Assembly (NCBI GenBank): GCA_905214315.1
Contig: CAJMLN010000056.1
Coordinates: forward strand, 1-11,287
Length of the DNA: 11,287 nt
Direction: 5' to 3'
Origin: an uncultured bacterium
GTDB lineage: Bacteria > Bacillota > Clostridia > Christensenellales > QALW01
Positions 1-7,966 of this stretch are shown here, one piece after another. A program made the position numbers and the translations under genes. Position 1 is the stretch's first letter. Every line of letters begins with the position of its first letter. The notes beneath the pieces were generated by a model. The model made no database searches. It was not told the DNA's origin and saw nothing but the letters and a program-made list of their open reading frames with translations.

Positions 1-52
1 AGTTGTCTGGAAGTATTTTCCGGTCGGCTCGGAGTAAAGGGGTTTTTACAAA

Positions 53-2098
53 ATGGACTATCATGCTTCAAGGATAAGAAACGTTGCGTTTATCGGCCAT
101 GGGGGTGACGGAAAAACCACCCTTACGGAGGCCTTGCTGTTTTTAAACGGAAATATTGAGCGCATGGGAAGAAACGAGGACGGCAATACGGTATGTGATT
201 ATGATGCGGAAGAAATCAAACGCCATATTTCCATCTCGCTTTCCGTAGCACCTGTTGAATTTGACGGGTATAAGATAAACATCATGGATTGCCCCGGATA
301 TTTTGATTTTGAAGGCAGCGTAATCGGCGCGCTTTCGGTGGCCGACGGTGCGGTGATTGTAATGTCGGCGGTATCGGGAGTAGACGTCGGCACGGAAAAG
401 GCGATGGAGCGTACAAAGAAGAACAAAGTACCCAGACTCCTCTTTATCAATCAAATGGATAAGGAACATGCATCCTTTGAAAAAACGATTGCACAGCTGA
501 AAGAAAAATATGGCAGTTGCATCGTACCGCTGCTGTATCCGATTTTACATAACGGCATCATGACGGGATTTGTGGATCTGATTGAAAACCAGGCGTACTG
601 TTTTTCCGGAGAAAAACGGGAGAAGACGGAGATTCCGGCAGAGCTTGCCGATGCGGTCGCTCTTGAGCGCAGCGCGCTGATGGAAACGGCTGCGGAAAAC
701 GATGAAAACCTGATGGAAAAAGTAATTATGGAAGAGGCACTGACACCGGAGGAGATCGTAAAGGGTCTTTGTCTGGGAATTGCCGATACGTCAGCCGTTC
801 CGGTTTTGTGCGGAAGCGCTCTGGAAGGAAAAGGAGTAAAACTGTTGCAGGATACCCTGATACGTTTTATTCCCTCGCCGGAGGGCAAAGAATTTGCTGG
901 GGAGGAAGGAAGCCGGCACTGCAGAGAGGAGGAACCGTTTTCAGCATATATCTTTAAAACGATATCTGACCCTTTTGCAGGAAAACTCTCTCTGTTTATG
1001 GTGCGCTCGGGCGTACTCTCGGGGGAAACGACGCTGTACAACGCCAATGAAGAAAGGCAGGAAAAGATGGGAAATCTTTATGTGCTACGGGGAAAACAGC
1101 AATTTCCGGTGCAGAAGTTATATGCCGGAGATATCGGGGCTATTGGCCGCCTGCAGGTTTCTCTGACAGGACATACGCTGTATTCGGGCAAAAAAATTAC
1201 TTACGTGCCGATGGAAACGCCCTGGCAGGGAATTCGTCTTGCGGTATATCCTAAAAAACAGGGGGATGAGGATAAAGTGTTTTCAGGCCTTCGCCGCTTG
1301 GCGGAGGAGGACATCACGCTGAGCCTTGAAAAGAACGCCCAGACCAATGAGATGCTGTTAAAGGGCTTGGGTGATGTTCACCTGGATGTTGCCATTGAAA
1401 AACTGAAAAGCAAGTTTAACGCGGAAGCAGAGCTGCGCACTCCGGTGGTGCCCTATCGGGAGACGATCAGAAAATCCGTCAAGGCGCAGGGGAAATATAA
1501 AAAGCAGTCCGGCGGCCATGGCCAATACGGCGATTGTTGGATAGAATTTAATCCCAGTGATAAGGATTTTGAGTTTGTAGATAAGGTGGTAGGCGGCGCG
1601 GTTCCGCGGTCGTATATTCCCGCGGTGGAAAAAGGCTTGCTGGAATGTATGCAAAAAGGAGTTCTGGCGGGGTATCCCGTTACGGGGATCAGCTGCACGC
1701 TGTATGACGGCTCCTATCATCCGGTGGATTCTTCGGAAATGGCGTTTAAATCCGCGGCCGCGATTGCCTATAAAACAGGCTGCAAAAATGCCGGTCCCGT
1801 ATTGCTGGAGCCGATCTATACGGTGGAGGTTACGGTGCCGGATGATTATATGGGAGACATTATCGGCGATATCAATAAGCGCCGGGGCAGAATTTTGGGA
1901 ATGACGCCCGTACCCGGCGGGCAGCGTATTGACGGCGAGGTTCCTTTGGCGGAGATGTTTTATTATGCGGCGGATCTTCGCTCAATGACGCAGGGGCGGG
2001 GCATGTATCAAATGGCTTTTGCGCGGTATGAGGAAGTGCCGGCCCATATTGCGGCAAAAATTGCCGCCGCTGCAGGAGATAGGGAAGGCGACGAATAA
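53..2098 (+). CDS. Elongation factor G-like GTPase (EF-G-2/FusA2 type)
   Basis: Five-domain translational GTPase of 681 residues, close to EF-G length. Visible: P-loop GHGGDGKT (15-22), G3 DCPGYFDF (79-86), G4 NQMD (133-136), G5 GSAL (254-257), domain IV loop KQSGGHGQYG (484-493) and the domain V segment starting MGDIIGDINKRRG (600 on). It is not the housekeeping EF-G: switch I lacks the RGITI motif (KRHISISLSVAP instead), the G3 histidine important for ribosome-stimulated GTP hydrolysis is Tyr83, and G4 has Gln for Lys. These changes, and the ERMGR...GNTVCDY stretch after the P-loop, recall Thermus thermophilus EF-G-2 as I remember it. Cytoplasmic, probably ribosome-binding; the cellular role of this subfamily is unsettled. 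Start ATG 53 is preceded by AAAGGGG at 36-42. No promoter is evident in the 52 bases upstream, so transcription may start outside the window. Family assignment is firm; function is inferred. Confidence 0.93.
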   Translation: MDYHASRIRNVAFIGHGGDGKTTLTEALLFLNGNIERMGRNEDGNTVCDYDAEEIKRHISISLSVAPVEFDGYKINIMDCPGYFDFEGSVIGALSVADGAVIVMSAVSGVDVGTEKAMERTKKNKVPRLLFINQMDKEHASFEKTIAQLKEKYGSCIVPLLYPILHNGIMTGFVDLIENQAYCFSGEKREKTEIPAELADAVALERSALMETAAENDENLMEKVIMEEALTPEEIVKGLCLGIADTSAVPVLCGSALEGKGVKLLQDTLIRFIPSPEGKEFAGEEGSRHCREEEPFSAYIFKTISDPFAGKLSLFMVRSGVLSGETTLYNANEERQEKMGNLYVLRGKQQFPVQKLYAGDIGAIGRLQVSLTGHTLYSGKKITYVPMETPWQGIRLAVYPKKQGDEDKVFSGLRRLAEEDITLSLEKNAQTNEMLLKGLGDVHLDVAIEKLKSKFNAEAELRTPVVPYRETIRKSVKAQGKYKKQSGGHGQYGDCWIEFNPSDKDFEFVDKVVGGAVPRSYIPAVEKGLLECMQKGVLAGYPVTGISCTLYDGSYHPVDSSEMAFKSAAAIAYKTGCKNAGPVLLEPIYTVEVTVPDDYMGDIIGDINKRRGRILGMTPVPGGQRIDGEVPLAEMFYYAADLRSMTQGRGMYQMAFARYEEVPAHIAAKIAAAAGDREGDE

Positions 2099-2102
2099 GT
2101 AT

Positions 2103-2131
2103 TTGCCAAAATACATTAAATACTGTAAAAT
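2103..2131 (+). promoter_or_regulatory. Sigma-A-type promoter of spoVG
   Basis: TTGCCA (2103-2108), a 17-base spacer, and TAAAAT (2126-2131). It begins five bases after the stop codon of the upstream GTPase gene and would start RNA near 2138, leaving a leader of about 23 bases with the GGGAGG ribosome binding site (2147-2152). In Bacillus subtilis spoVG is known for a sigma-H promoter. I see no convincing AGGA...GAAT pair at the right spacing here, so this copy looks vegetatively expressed. Confidence 0.7.
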
Positions 2132-2160
2132 AAGGAATGTTACTATGGGAGGAAGAAAGC

Positions 2161-2418
2161 ATGCAGATCACAGATGTAAGAATTCGTAAAGTGGAAACAG
2201 CCGGCAAGCTGAAGGCCGTGGCGTCGATCACCTTTGACGATGAATTTGTTGTTCATGATATCAAGGTGATCGAGGGAAATAATTCACTCTTTGTAGCCAT
2301 GCCCAGCGTAAAAAATGCCAGCGGAGAATTTAAGGATGTGGCGCATCCGATTAAAACAGAGCTTCGCGAAAGAATATCAAACATTGTGCTCGAAAAGTTT
2401 TTAAAGGAAAATGAATAA
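2161..2418 (+). CDS. spoVG: SpoVG family nucleic-acid-binding regulator
   Basis: Small cytoplasmic DNA/RNA-binding protein of 85 residues. It matches SpoVG along its length: MQITDVRIRKV at the N terminus, then ASITFDDEFVVHDIKVIEGN, SLFVAMPS, GEFKDVAHPI and a C-terminal helix that is shorter than the tail of the 97-residue B. subtilis protein. In Bacillus SpoVG affects septation and spore cortex formation; in other Firmicutes it acts as a global regulator, with RNA binding reported in Listeria. An in-frame ATG at 2137 would add eight residues, but that extension would translate the GGGAGG ribosome binding site, so ATG 2161, eight bases after the site, is chosen. It is followed by a terminator-like hairpin before glmU. 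Identity is near certain. Confidence 0.97.
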   Translation: MQITDVRIRKVETAGKLKAVASITFDDEFVVHDIKVIEGNNSLFVAMPSVKNASGEFKDVAHPIKTELRERISNIVLEKFLKENE

Positions 2419-2424
2419 GAAACG

Positions 2425-2455
2425 GAAAGCAGGGCCGCAGGCCTTGTTTTCTTAT
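2425..2455 (+). terminator. Terminator/attenuator-like hairpin between spoVG and glmU
   Basis: The left arm (2425-2436) pairs with the right arm (2440-2451) over 12 positions, two of them G-U, around a three-base GCA loop. The inner core is GGCC/GGCC. The 3' side is U-rich (TTGTTTTCTT), as in an intrinsic terminator, although part of that run lies inside the stem. No promoter is visible between this hairpin and glmU, so it probably works as a partial terminator that sets glmU-pth-mfd below spoVG rather than as a full stop. Confidence 0.6.
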
Positions 2456-2474
2456 GCGGTTTTGGGAGGATTTT

Positions 2475-3845
2475 ATGTATAAAACAGCGCTTATACTTGC
2501 AGCGGGCGACGGAAAAAGAATGAAATCGGAGCTGCCTAAGGTACTGCACAAGGTGTGTGGAAAAGAACTGGCTGCGCATGTGCTGAAGGCTGTAAGCAGC
2601 GTTTCTGACGATGCGCCGGTTGTGGTTACGGGCAACAGGGGCGAGCTTATCAAAACTCTTTTGCAGGACAGTGCGCGTTTTGCCGTTCAGCCCGAGCGCC
2701 GGGGCACGGCACATGCCGTGCTGTGCGCCGCAGAGTATTTAGAAGGGCGGGAGGGGTATGTGACGGTAACGGCAGGCGATATGCCGCTGATTACGGCGCA
2801 GACCTTTGAAGCGCTTTTACAGAAGACTGTGTCTGAAGAGCTGGATGTCTGCGTGCTGACGGCGGTGGTAGACAACGCCGATGGCTACGGCCGGATTCTT
2901 CGGGATGAAAAAAACGGCGTGTGCGGTATTGTGGAACACCGGGATGCGGATGAAGAACAGAAAAAGATACGGGAAATCAATACCTCGGTGTATTGCTTTA
3001 AGATAGATTCGCTGTTGGAAGCGCTGACAAAGGTGAAAAGCAACAATGCACAGGGCGAGCTTTATTTGACGGATACATTGTCTATTTTAAGGGACGCCGG
3101 GAAAAAAGTCGGCGCTTGCGTGCTTCAGGATGTTGTGGAGGCTATGGGAATCAATGACCGCGTTCAGCTGGCGCAGGCCGAAAGAGTTATGCGCCGCCGG
3201 ATTAATGAAGAAGTAATGCGCAGCGGCGTTACGCTGATCGATCCGGAAAATACTTACATAGAAACCGATGTGGAGATCGGGCAGGACACAGTGATCTATC
3301 CGAATAATCTGCTGTGTCAGGGCACAAGGATCGGCCGGGAGTGCGTGCTGTTTCCCGGCAGCCGGATTATGGCTTCCTCTGTCGGGGACCGCTGTGAAAT
3401 TCAGGGCTCGGTTATTTTGGAGTCCCGTATCGGCCGGGAAACCAAGATCGGCCCGAATGCGTATCTGCGCCCGAATTCTATAATCGGCGATCATGTGCGT
3501 ATCGGTGATTTTGTAGAAGTAAAAAATTCTACCATCGGCAACGGCAGCAAGGTCAGCCATTTGACCTATGTGGGCGATGCAGAGATGGGACAGAATTGCA
3601 ATGTGGGCTGCGGCACGGTGTTTGTGAATTATGACGGCGCGCAGAAGCATCATACGCAGGTGGGCGATCATGTGTTTATCGGCTGCAATACGAATTTGGT
3701 AGCGCCGGTAAAGGTAGGAAATAACGCGTTTATCGCGGCGGGCTCCACGGTTACAGAAGATGTGGAGGAAAATGATCTCTGCATTGCCCGTGCCCGTCAG
3801 TGTGTGAAGAAAGGCTGGGTGCTTCAAAATAAAAACTGGAAGTGA
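2475..3845 (+). CDS. glmU: Bifunctional N-acetylglucosamine-1-phosphate uridyltransferase / glucosamine-1-phosphate acetyltransferase
   Basis: Makes UDP-GlcNAc in two steps: the C-terminal domain acetylates glucosamine-1-phosphate with acetyl-CoA, and the N-terminal domain transfers UMP from UTP. The product feeds peptidoglycan and wall polymers. At 456 residues it has the same length as the E. coli enzyme, and key positions fall almost at the same numbers: LAAGDGKRM (8-16), Gln72 in QPERRGTAHA, Asp102 in GDMPL, Glu154 in VEHRDA, Asn169 and Asn227 for nucleotide, sugar and metal binding. The C-terminal half is a left-handed beta helix of hexapeptide repeats with catalytic His362 in SHLTY and NYDG at 385-388. 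The acetyltransferase loop has GCGT where GAGT is usual, a small change. An ATG at 2454 would add seven residues unlike the family; ATG 2475 follows GGGAGGA (2464-2470) and gives MYKTALILAAG, so it is preferred. Expected to be trimeric and cytoplasmic. Confidence 0.97.
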   Translation: MYKTALILAAGDGKRMKSELPKVLHKVCGKELAAHVLKAVSSVSDDAPVVVTGNRGELIKTLLQDSARFAVQPERRGTAHAVLCAAEYLEGREGYVTVTAGDMPLITAQTFEALLQKTVSEELDVCVLTAVVDNADGYGRILRDEKNGVCGIVEHRDADEEQKKIREINTSVYCFKIDSLLEALTKVKSNNAQGELYLTDTLSILRDAGKKVGACVLQDVVEAMGINDRVQLAQAERVMRRRINEEVMRSGVTLIDPENTYIETDVEIGQDTVIYPNNLLCQGTRIGRECVLFPGSRIMASSVGDRCEIQGSVILESRIGRETKIGPNAYLRPNSIIGDHVRIGDFVEVKNSTIGNGSKVSHLTYVGDAEMGQNCNVGCGTVFVNYDGAQKHHTQVGDHVFIGCNTNLVAPVKVGNNAFIAAGSTVTEDVEENDLCIARARQCVKKGWVLQNKNWK

Positions 3846-3846
3846 T
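3838..3846 (+). promoter_or_regulatory. Ribosome binding site of pth, overlapping the glmU stop
   Basis: GGAAGTGAT matches eight of nine bases of GGAGGTGAT, the complement of the 16S rRNA end, and includes the glmU stop TGA (3843-3845). The GGAAG core ends 10 bases before GTG 3853 and 4 bases before ATT 3847. The spacing favours the GTG start and suggests coupled translation of glmU and pth. Confidence 0.6.
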
Positions 3847-3852
3847 ATTCTT

Positions 3853-4416
3853 GTGCTGGCAGGGCTGGGAAATCCGGGGCAGCAGTATGCCCAAACGCGG
3901 CATAATATCGGCTTTCGGGTGATTGATTTTCTTACCGCGGAGCTGAAGGCGTCCATGCCCAGAGAAAAGTTTGACGGATTGATTTTTACGGCAGAGGCGG
4001 CCGGCAAAAAGATATTGCTGGTAAAGCCGCAGACGTATATGAACGAAAGCGGCCGCTGTTTGCTGGAGGTGCTGCGGTTTTATAAACTGGAGCGCTCGGC
4101 TTTGACGGTTATTTATGACGACATTGATTTGCCCGAGGGAAAAGTTCGTATCCGCGCTAAAGGCGGATCGGGGACGCACAATGGTATGCGTTCGATCGTT
4201 TCATTGCTGCACGGCGAGGATTTTTCCCGTATCCGAATCGGTATCGGCAGGCCGGAGATGAAGGAAATGGATCTTGCTGCGTTTGTTTTGGGTAAATTTG
4301 CGCCGGAGGCGGCCGATACTGTGCATAAGGCCATATGCACGGCGGGCAACGCCGCGATGGAGCTGATCAAAAACGGCTGTGAAGCGGCAATGCAAAAATA
4401 TAATATATCGGGGTAG
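3853..4416 (+). CDS. pth: Peptidyl-tRNA hydrolase
   Basis: Cleaves the ester bond of peptidyl-tRNAs that drop off the ribosome and so recycles tRNA; essential in bacteria. 187 residues, normal for the family. Active-site positions are all present: Asn7 in GLGNPG, catalytic His17 in TRHN, Met63-Asn64 in KPQTYMNESG, Asp89 in YDDIDLP and Asn110 in GTHNGMRS. The start is uncertain by two residues. GTG 3853 gives MLAGLGNPG, whereas B. subtilis Pth, as I recall it, begins MLVIAGLGNPG; reading two codons further upstream gives ILVLAGLGNPG from an ATT codon at 3847. No ATG or TTG is available in frame. GTG is chosen on ribosome binding site spacing. The gene starts seven bases after glmU ends and stops three bases before mfd, so the three are very likely one operon. 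In B. subtilis this gene is also called spoVC. Confidence 0.96.
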   Translation: MLAGLGNPGQQYAQTRHNIGFRVIDFLTAELKASMPREKFDGLIFTAEAAGKKILLVKPQTYMNESGRCLLEVLRFYKLERSALTVIYDDIDLPEGKVRIRAKGGSGTHNGMRSIVSLLHGEDFSRIRIGIGRPEMKEMDLAAFVLGKFAPEAADTVHKAICTAGNAAMELIKNGCEAAMQKYNISG

Positions 4417-4419
4417 AGA

Positions 4420-7400
4420 ATGTTTCAGCTATACAAAAATGCGCTGACCAAGAGCACTGACTTTATCAGCCTTGAAAAAAATGTCCGGGAGGGGGTAAGT
4501 CCCCTCTCGGTTTTCGGCGTTTCCGACGGTCAGAAAACGCATCTTGCCGCCGCGCTTTGCGGGGACCGTCCTGTTTTGTTTGTGACGCAGGGGGCCTCCG
4601 GGGCGGAAAAAGTAAAAAACGATTTTGAATTTTATACCGGAAAAAAAGCCGTGCTGTTTCCCGCGATGGAGCATCTGATGCAGGCACAGTTTCAGAGCGG
4701 TGAGGTTCAGCAGCAGCGGATCCGGGCGTTGGATGCCGTTTTGAACGGCAGCAGAATCGTAGTGGCGCCGATGGATGCGGTGCTGTATAATCTTATGCCG
4801 CCGGAGAGCCTTCGGGAATTAAAGCTTACGGTGGAAATAAAGCAGCGGTATTCTATCAGCAAGATTGCTGAAAAACTGGTGCGCTGCGGTTACTGCGCGG
4901 TTTCACAGATCAGCGGAAAGGGCGAGTTTTTTATCCACGGCGGCATTGTGGATATTTTTCCGGCGGATTCGGAGTATTGCGTCAGGATTGATTTTTTCGA
5001 TGATGAGGTGGATTCTATTCGCCTGGTGGATCCGGTTTCCCAGCGTTCGGTGGATCGCATTTCCCGGGTGGATATTCTGCCCCTGAAAGAGACCTGCGCC
5101 GATGCGGCGCGCTGCGCGAGGGCTGCAGAATTACTTTCTGCGGAATTGATTCAATTCAATAAAACCTGCTTGAACCGGGACGTGATGACCGGCGCTACGG
5201 ATACGTTTTCGCTTTTGGCGGAAAAGCTTAAAGGCGGGGAATATCCCGCCCAGGCCGATCAGCTTATGGCCTATATTTATCCGGAATATACCTCTTTACT
5301 GGATTATATGCCCGAAAATACCCTGGTGGTATTTGATGAGGTACGGATACAGAAGGAGCATGGAGAAAATGCTGGTTCTGAATTCGGCAAAAATATTGCA
5401 GAACTGATGGCCGAGGGCAAGGTGCTGCAGCGGCACGCCAACGTTTTTACGGGCTTTATGCGTTTTTGGAAAAAAGCGATGCAGAGACAGGTGCTTTCGA
5501 TGCAGACGATCAGCGGCGCGTTGCCTGAGGCAGATGCACGGGCGATTTTTCGCTTTGACGGCCGGGCGATGCAGTCCTTTCACGGTAAGCCCGAGTTTTT
5601 GATTCAGGAGGTTAAGCTGTATCAGAATGCAGATTATCAGATTATTTTATGCGCCGGAAGCGAGGCGCGCGAAAACCGGCTGGAAAAAGAATTTTCGGAG
5701 GCGGGCATCGGCGTAATTCCCCTAAGGCGCGCTGATGCGGCGATTTCTCCCGGGCAGATTGCCGTTATCCGGGGATCTGTTGCGCGGGGCTTTGAATACC
5801 CCGGCTGTAAGCTGGCGGTAATTGCTGAAAATGATATTTTTGCCAGCGTAAAGCAAGGACATAAGCCGGTGCGGGCGGGCAGTAAAAATGCCATGGATAC
5901 GTTCGTACAGCTGAAAATCGGTGACGCGGTGGTACATGAGACCAGCGGTATCGGCATTTATCAGGGCATTGTAAAAATTGAAACGGACGGGGTAAAAAAG
6001 GATTATCTGTTTTTAAAATACAGGGATGAGGATAAGCTTTATGTACCGGTAGAACAGATGAACCGGGTGCAGAAATATATTGCGCCGGACGATACCAAGC
6101 CCCGGCTGAGCAAATTGGGCTCGGCCGAATGGAATAAGACCAAGGCCAGGGTCAAAAAATCCATTGAGGATATGACCGAAAAGCTGCTTGCGCTCTATCG
6201 GCAGCGCGAAGCGGCGGAGGGAATCTGTTTTCTGCCGGATACACCCTGGCAAAGGGAATTTGAAGAGGATTTTCCCTATGAGGAAACGCCCGATCAGCTG
6301 CGCTGCATTGCGGAGATCAAGGCGGATATGGAATCTTCCCGGGTAATGGACCGGCTTTTGTGCGGCGATGTGGGGTATGGAAAGACAGAAGTTGCGCTCC
6401 GTGCCGTGTTCAAAGCGGTGATGAGCGGCAAGCAGGCGGCTATTTTGGCGCCGACAACGATTCTGGCCCAGCAGCATTATAATACGCTGAAGACGCGCCT
6501 GCTCAATTTTGAAGCTGTGCGGGTGGAGGAACTAAGCCGCTTCAAGACGGTAAAGGAGCAGAAGAAAATCCTTGCCGAGCTTGCGCAGGGAAAGGTGGAT
6601 ATTGTTGTGGGAACACACCGGATTCTGGCAAAGGACGTGGTGTTCCATGATCTTGGTTTGTTGGTAGTGGATGAGGAGCAGCGCTTTGGCGTGGCCCATA
6701 AGGAAAAAATCAAGCAGCTGAAGGCCAATATCGATGTGCTGACGCTCTCGGCTACCCCGATTCCCCGTACTTTGAATATGGCGCTTTCGGGGATCCGGGA
6801 TATGAGTCTGATTGAAACGCCGCCGCTGGAACGATATCCGGTGCAGACCTATGTGGTGGAATATTCTGATGCGATTGTACGTGATGCTGTTCTGCGGGAG
6901 CTGCAGCGCGGCGGGCAGGTCTATTACTTATATAACCGGGTGCAGGGGATCGAACTGTTTGCGCAGCGCTTGCAGGAGTTGGTGCCGCAGGCGCGCATTG
7001 CCATCGGCCACGGCCAGATGGAGGAACGCCAGCTTGAAAAGGTAATGATGGATTTCTGCAACGGTGAATACGACGTGCTGCTCTGCACCACGATTATTGA
7101 AAACGGCGTGGATATTCCCGGCGCCAATACGATCATCGTGCATCATGCGGAGCGCTTCGGTCTTTCGCAGCTGTATCAGCTGCGGGGGCGGGTAGGACGT
7201 TCCAATAGAATTGCCTATGCCTATTTTACAGTTCCCGCGGCCAGGGCGATCGGAGAGGACGCGGTGAAGCGTCTTAACGCAATTGAAGAGTTTACGCAGA
7301 TGGGATCCGGGTTTAAAGTGGCTATGCGTGATTTGGAAATACGCGGCGCGGGCAACCTGTTAGGTGGGGAGCAGCATGGTCATATGTCGCGTATCGGTTA

Positions 7401-7908
7401 TGATTTGTACTGTAAGATGATCAAGGAAACAGTGGATGAAAGCTTAGGCAAAAAGAAAGAGGAAGCGCCTGCCGCGTCGGTAGAAATGAAAATAGACGCG
7501 TATATCAGCGACGATTATATTCCCAACGAGGCACTGAAATTTGCTTCCTACCGAAAGATATCCGATATCCGTGATAAAGACGATATGCTGGATATCCGCG
7601 ATGAGCTCTCCGACCGTTTCGGCGAGATTCCGCAAAGCGTGGAGCATCTTCTGCACATTGCCTACATCCGGGCAATGGCTGGCCGCCATGGGGTATCGGT
7701 TATCCGGGAGGAGAGCGGAAATACGGTGATGATCTTTCCTTCGCCGGCGCTGCATAAGGTGTCCGACGCGGTGAACGCCTTTTCTTCGCGCTGTGTGGTT
7801 ACTGCGGGCAGAGCCTTTGCGGTTGTGTTTAAAACCAGGGGAATTTCGGATGCGGAAAAGCTTTTATGGCTTAAAGAATTTTTGGAATATATGGATACCC
7901 TTGGCTGA
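4420..7908 (+). CDS. mfd: Transcription-repair coupling factor Mfd
   Basis: DNA translocase that pushes RNA polymerase stalled at lesions off the template and recruits UvrA for nucleotide excision repair. 1162 residues, against 1148 in E. coli. Domains in order: UvrB-like N-terminal module with GGIVDIFP (174-181); RNA polymerase-interacting domain around IGDAVVHETSGIGIYQG (about 500-516); superfamily 2 helicase core with Walker A GDVGYGKT (649-656), DEEQ box (751-754), SATPIPRT, and motif VI GRVGR (923-927); the TRG region AMRDLEIRGAGNLLG (968 on); and the C-terminal autoinhibitory domain. All motor motifs are intact, so it should be active. ATG 4420 lies three bases after the pth stop, with only a weak GGGG (4410-4413) ahead of it, which suggests translation coupled to pth. 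No clear intrinsic terminator follows; the next gene has its own strong promoter. Confidence 0.98.
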   Translation: MFQLYKNALTKSTDFISLEKNVREGVSPLSVFGVSDGQKTHLAAALCGDRPVLFVTQGASGAEKVKNDFEFYTGKKAVLFPAMEHLMQAQFQSGEVQQQRIRALDAVLNGSRIVVAPMDAVLYNLMPPESLRELKLTVEIKQRYSISKIAEKLVRCGYCAVSQISGKGEFFIHGGIVDIFPADSEYCVRIDFFDDEVDSIRLVDPVSQRSVDRISRVDILPLKETCADAARCARAAELLSAELIQFNKTCLNRDVMTGATDTFSLLAEKLKGGEYPAQADQLMAYIYPEYTSLLDYMPENTLVVFDEVRIQKEHGENAGSEFGKNIAELMAEGKVLQRHANVFTGFMRFWKKAMQRQVLSMQTISGALPEADARAIFRFDGRAMQSFHGKPEFLIQEVKLYQNADYQIILCAGSEARENRLEKEFSEAGIGVIPLRRADAAISPGQIAVIRGSVARGFEYPGCKLAVIAENDIFASVKQGHKPVRAGSKNAMDTFVQLKIGDAVVHETSGIGIYQGIVKIETDGVKKDYLFLKYRDEDKLYVPVEQMNRVQKYIAPDDTKPRLSKLGSAEWNKTKARVKKSIEDMTEKLLALYRQREAAEGICFLPDTPWQREFEEDFPYEETPDQLRCIAEIKADMESSRVMDRLLCGDVGYGKTEVALRAVFKAVMSGKQAAILAPTTILAQQHYNTLKTRLLNFEAVRVEELSRFKTVKEQKKILAELAQGKVDIVVGTHRILAKDVVFHDLGLLVVDEEQRFGVAHKEKIKQLKANIDVLTLSATPIPRTLNMALSGIRDMSLIETPPLERYPVQTYVVEYSDAIVRDAVLRELQRGGQVYYLYNRVQGIELFAQRLQELVPQARIAIGHGQMEERQLEKVMMDFCNGEYDVLLCTTIIENGVDIPGANTIIVHHAERFGLSQLYQLRGRVGRSNRIAYAYFTVPAARAIGEDAVKRLNAIEEFTQMGSGFKVAMRDLEIRGAGNLLGGEQHGHMSRIGYDLYCKMIKETVDESLGKKKEEAPAASVEMKIDAYISDDYIPNEALKFASYRKISDIRDKDDMLDIRDELSDRFGEIPQSVEHLLHIAYIRAMAGRHGVSVIREESGNTVMIFPSPALHKVSDAVNAFSSRCVVTAGRAFAVVFKTRGISDAEKLLWLKEFLEYMDTLG

Positions 7909-7928
7909 AATATGCATGAAAAAATGAT

Positions 7929-7966
7929 GAAATAGGTAAAAAAGACTTGATAGAAACACCTATTTC
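7929..7966. repeat. 9-bp inverted repeat around the -35 box of the foldase gene promoter
   Basis: GAAATAGGT (7929-7937) and its exact reverse complement ACCTATTTC (7958-7966) are separated by 20 bases that contain the -35 box TTGATA. The right arm lies wholly in the -35/-10 spacer. The arm centres are 29 bp apart, close to three helical turns, so a dimeric regulator could bind both. In RNA the same bases could form a weak hairpin at the end of the mfd transcript. Which role applies cannot be told from sequence alone. Confidence 0.45.

Noticed and set aside
451..1047. Minus-strand open frame of 198 codons opposite the EF-G-like gene
   Set aside because: Very Ser/Arg/Phe-rich, as expected from the reverse of a coding frame; the opposite strand carries clear GTPase motifs.
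2051..2067. Perfect hairpin GCGGCAA-AAA-TTGCCGC near the end of the EF-G-like gene
   Set aside because: It lies inside the coding region, encodes an Ala/Lys/Ile run, and has no T tract after it, so it is not a terminator.
3087..4007. Minus-strand open frame of 306 codons opposite glmU and pth
   Set aside because: It is antisense to well-conserved genes, has a composition typical of a shadow frame, and I see no promoter or ribosome binding site for it.
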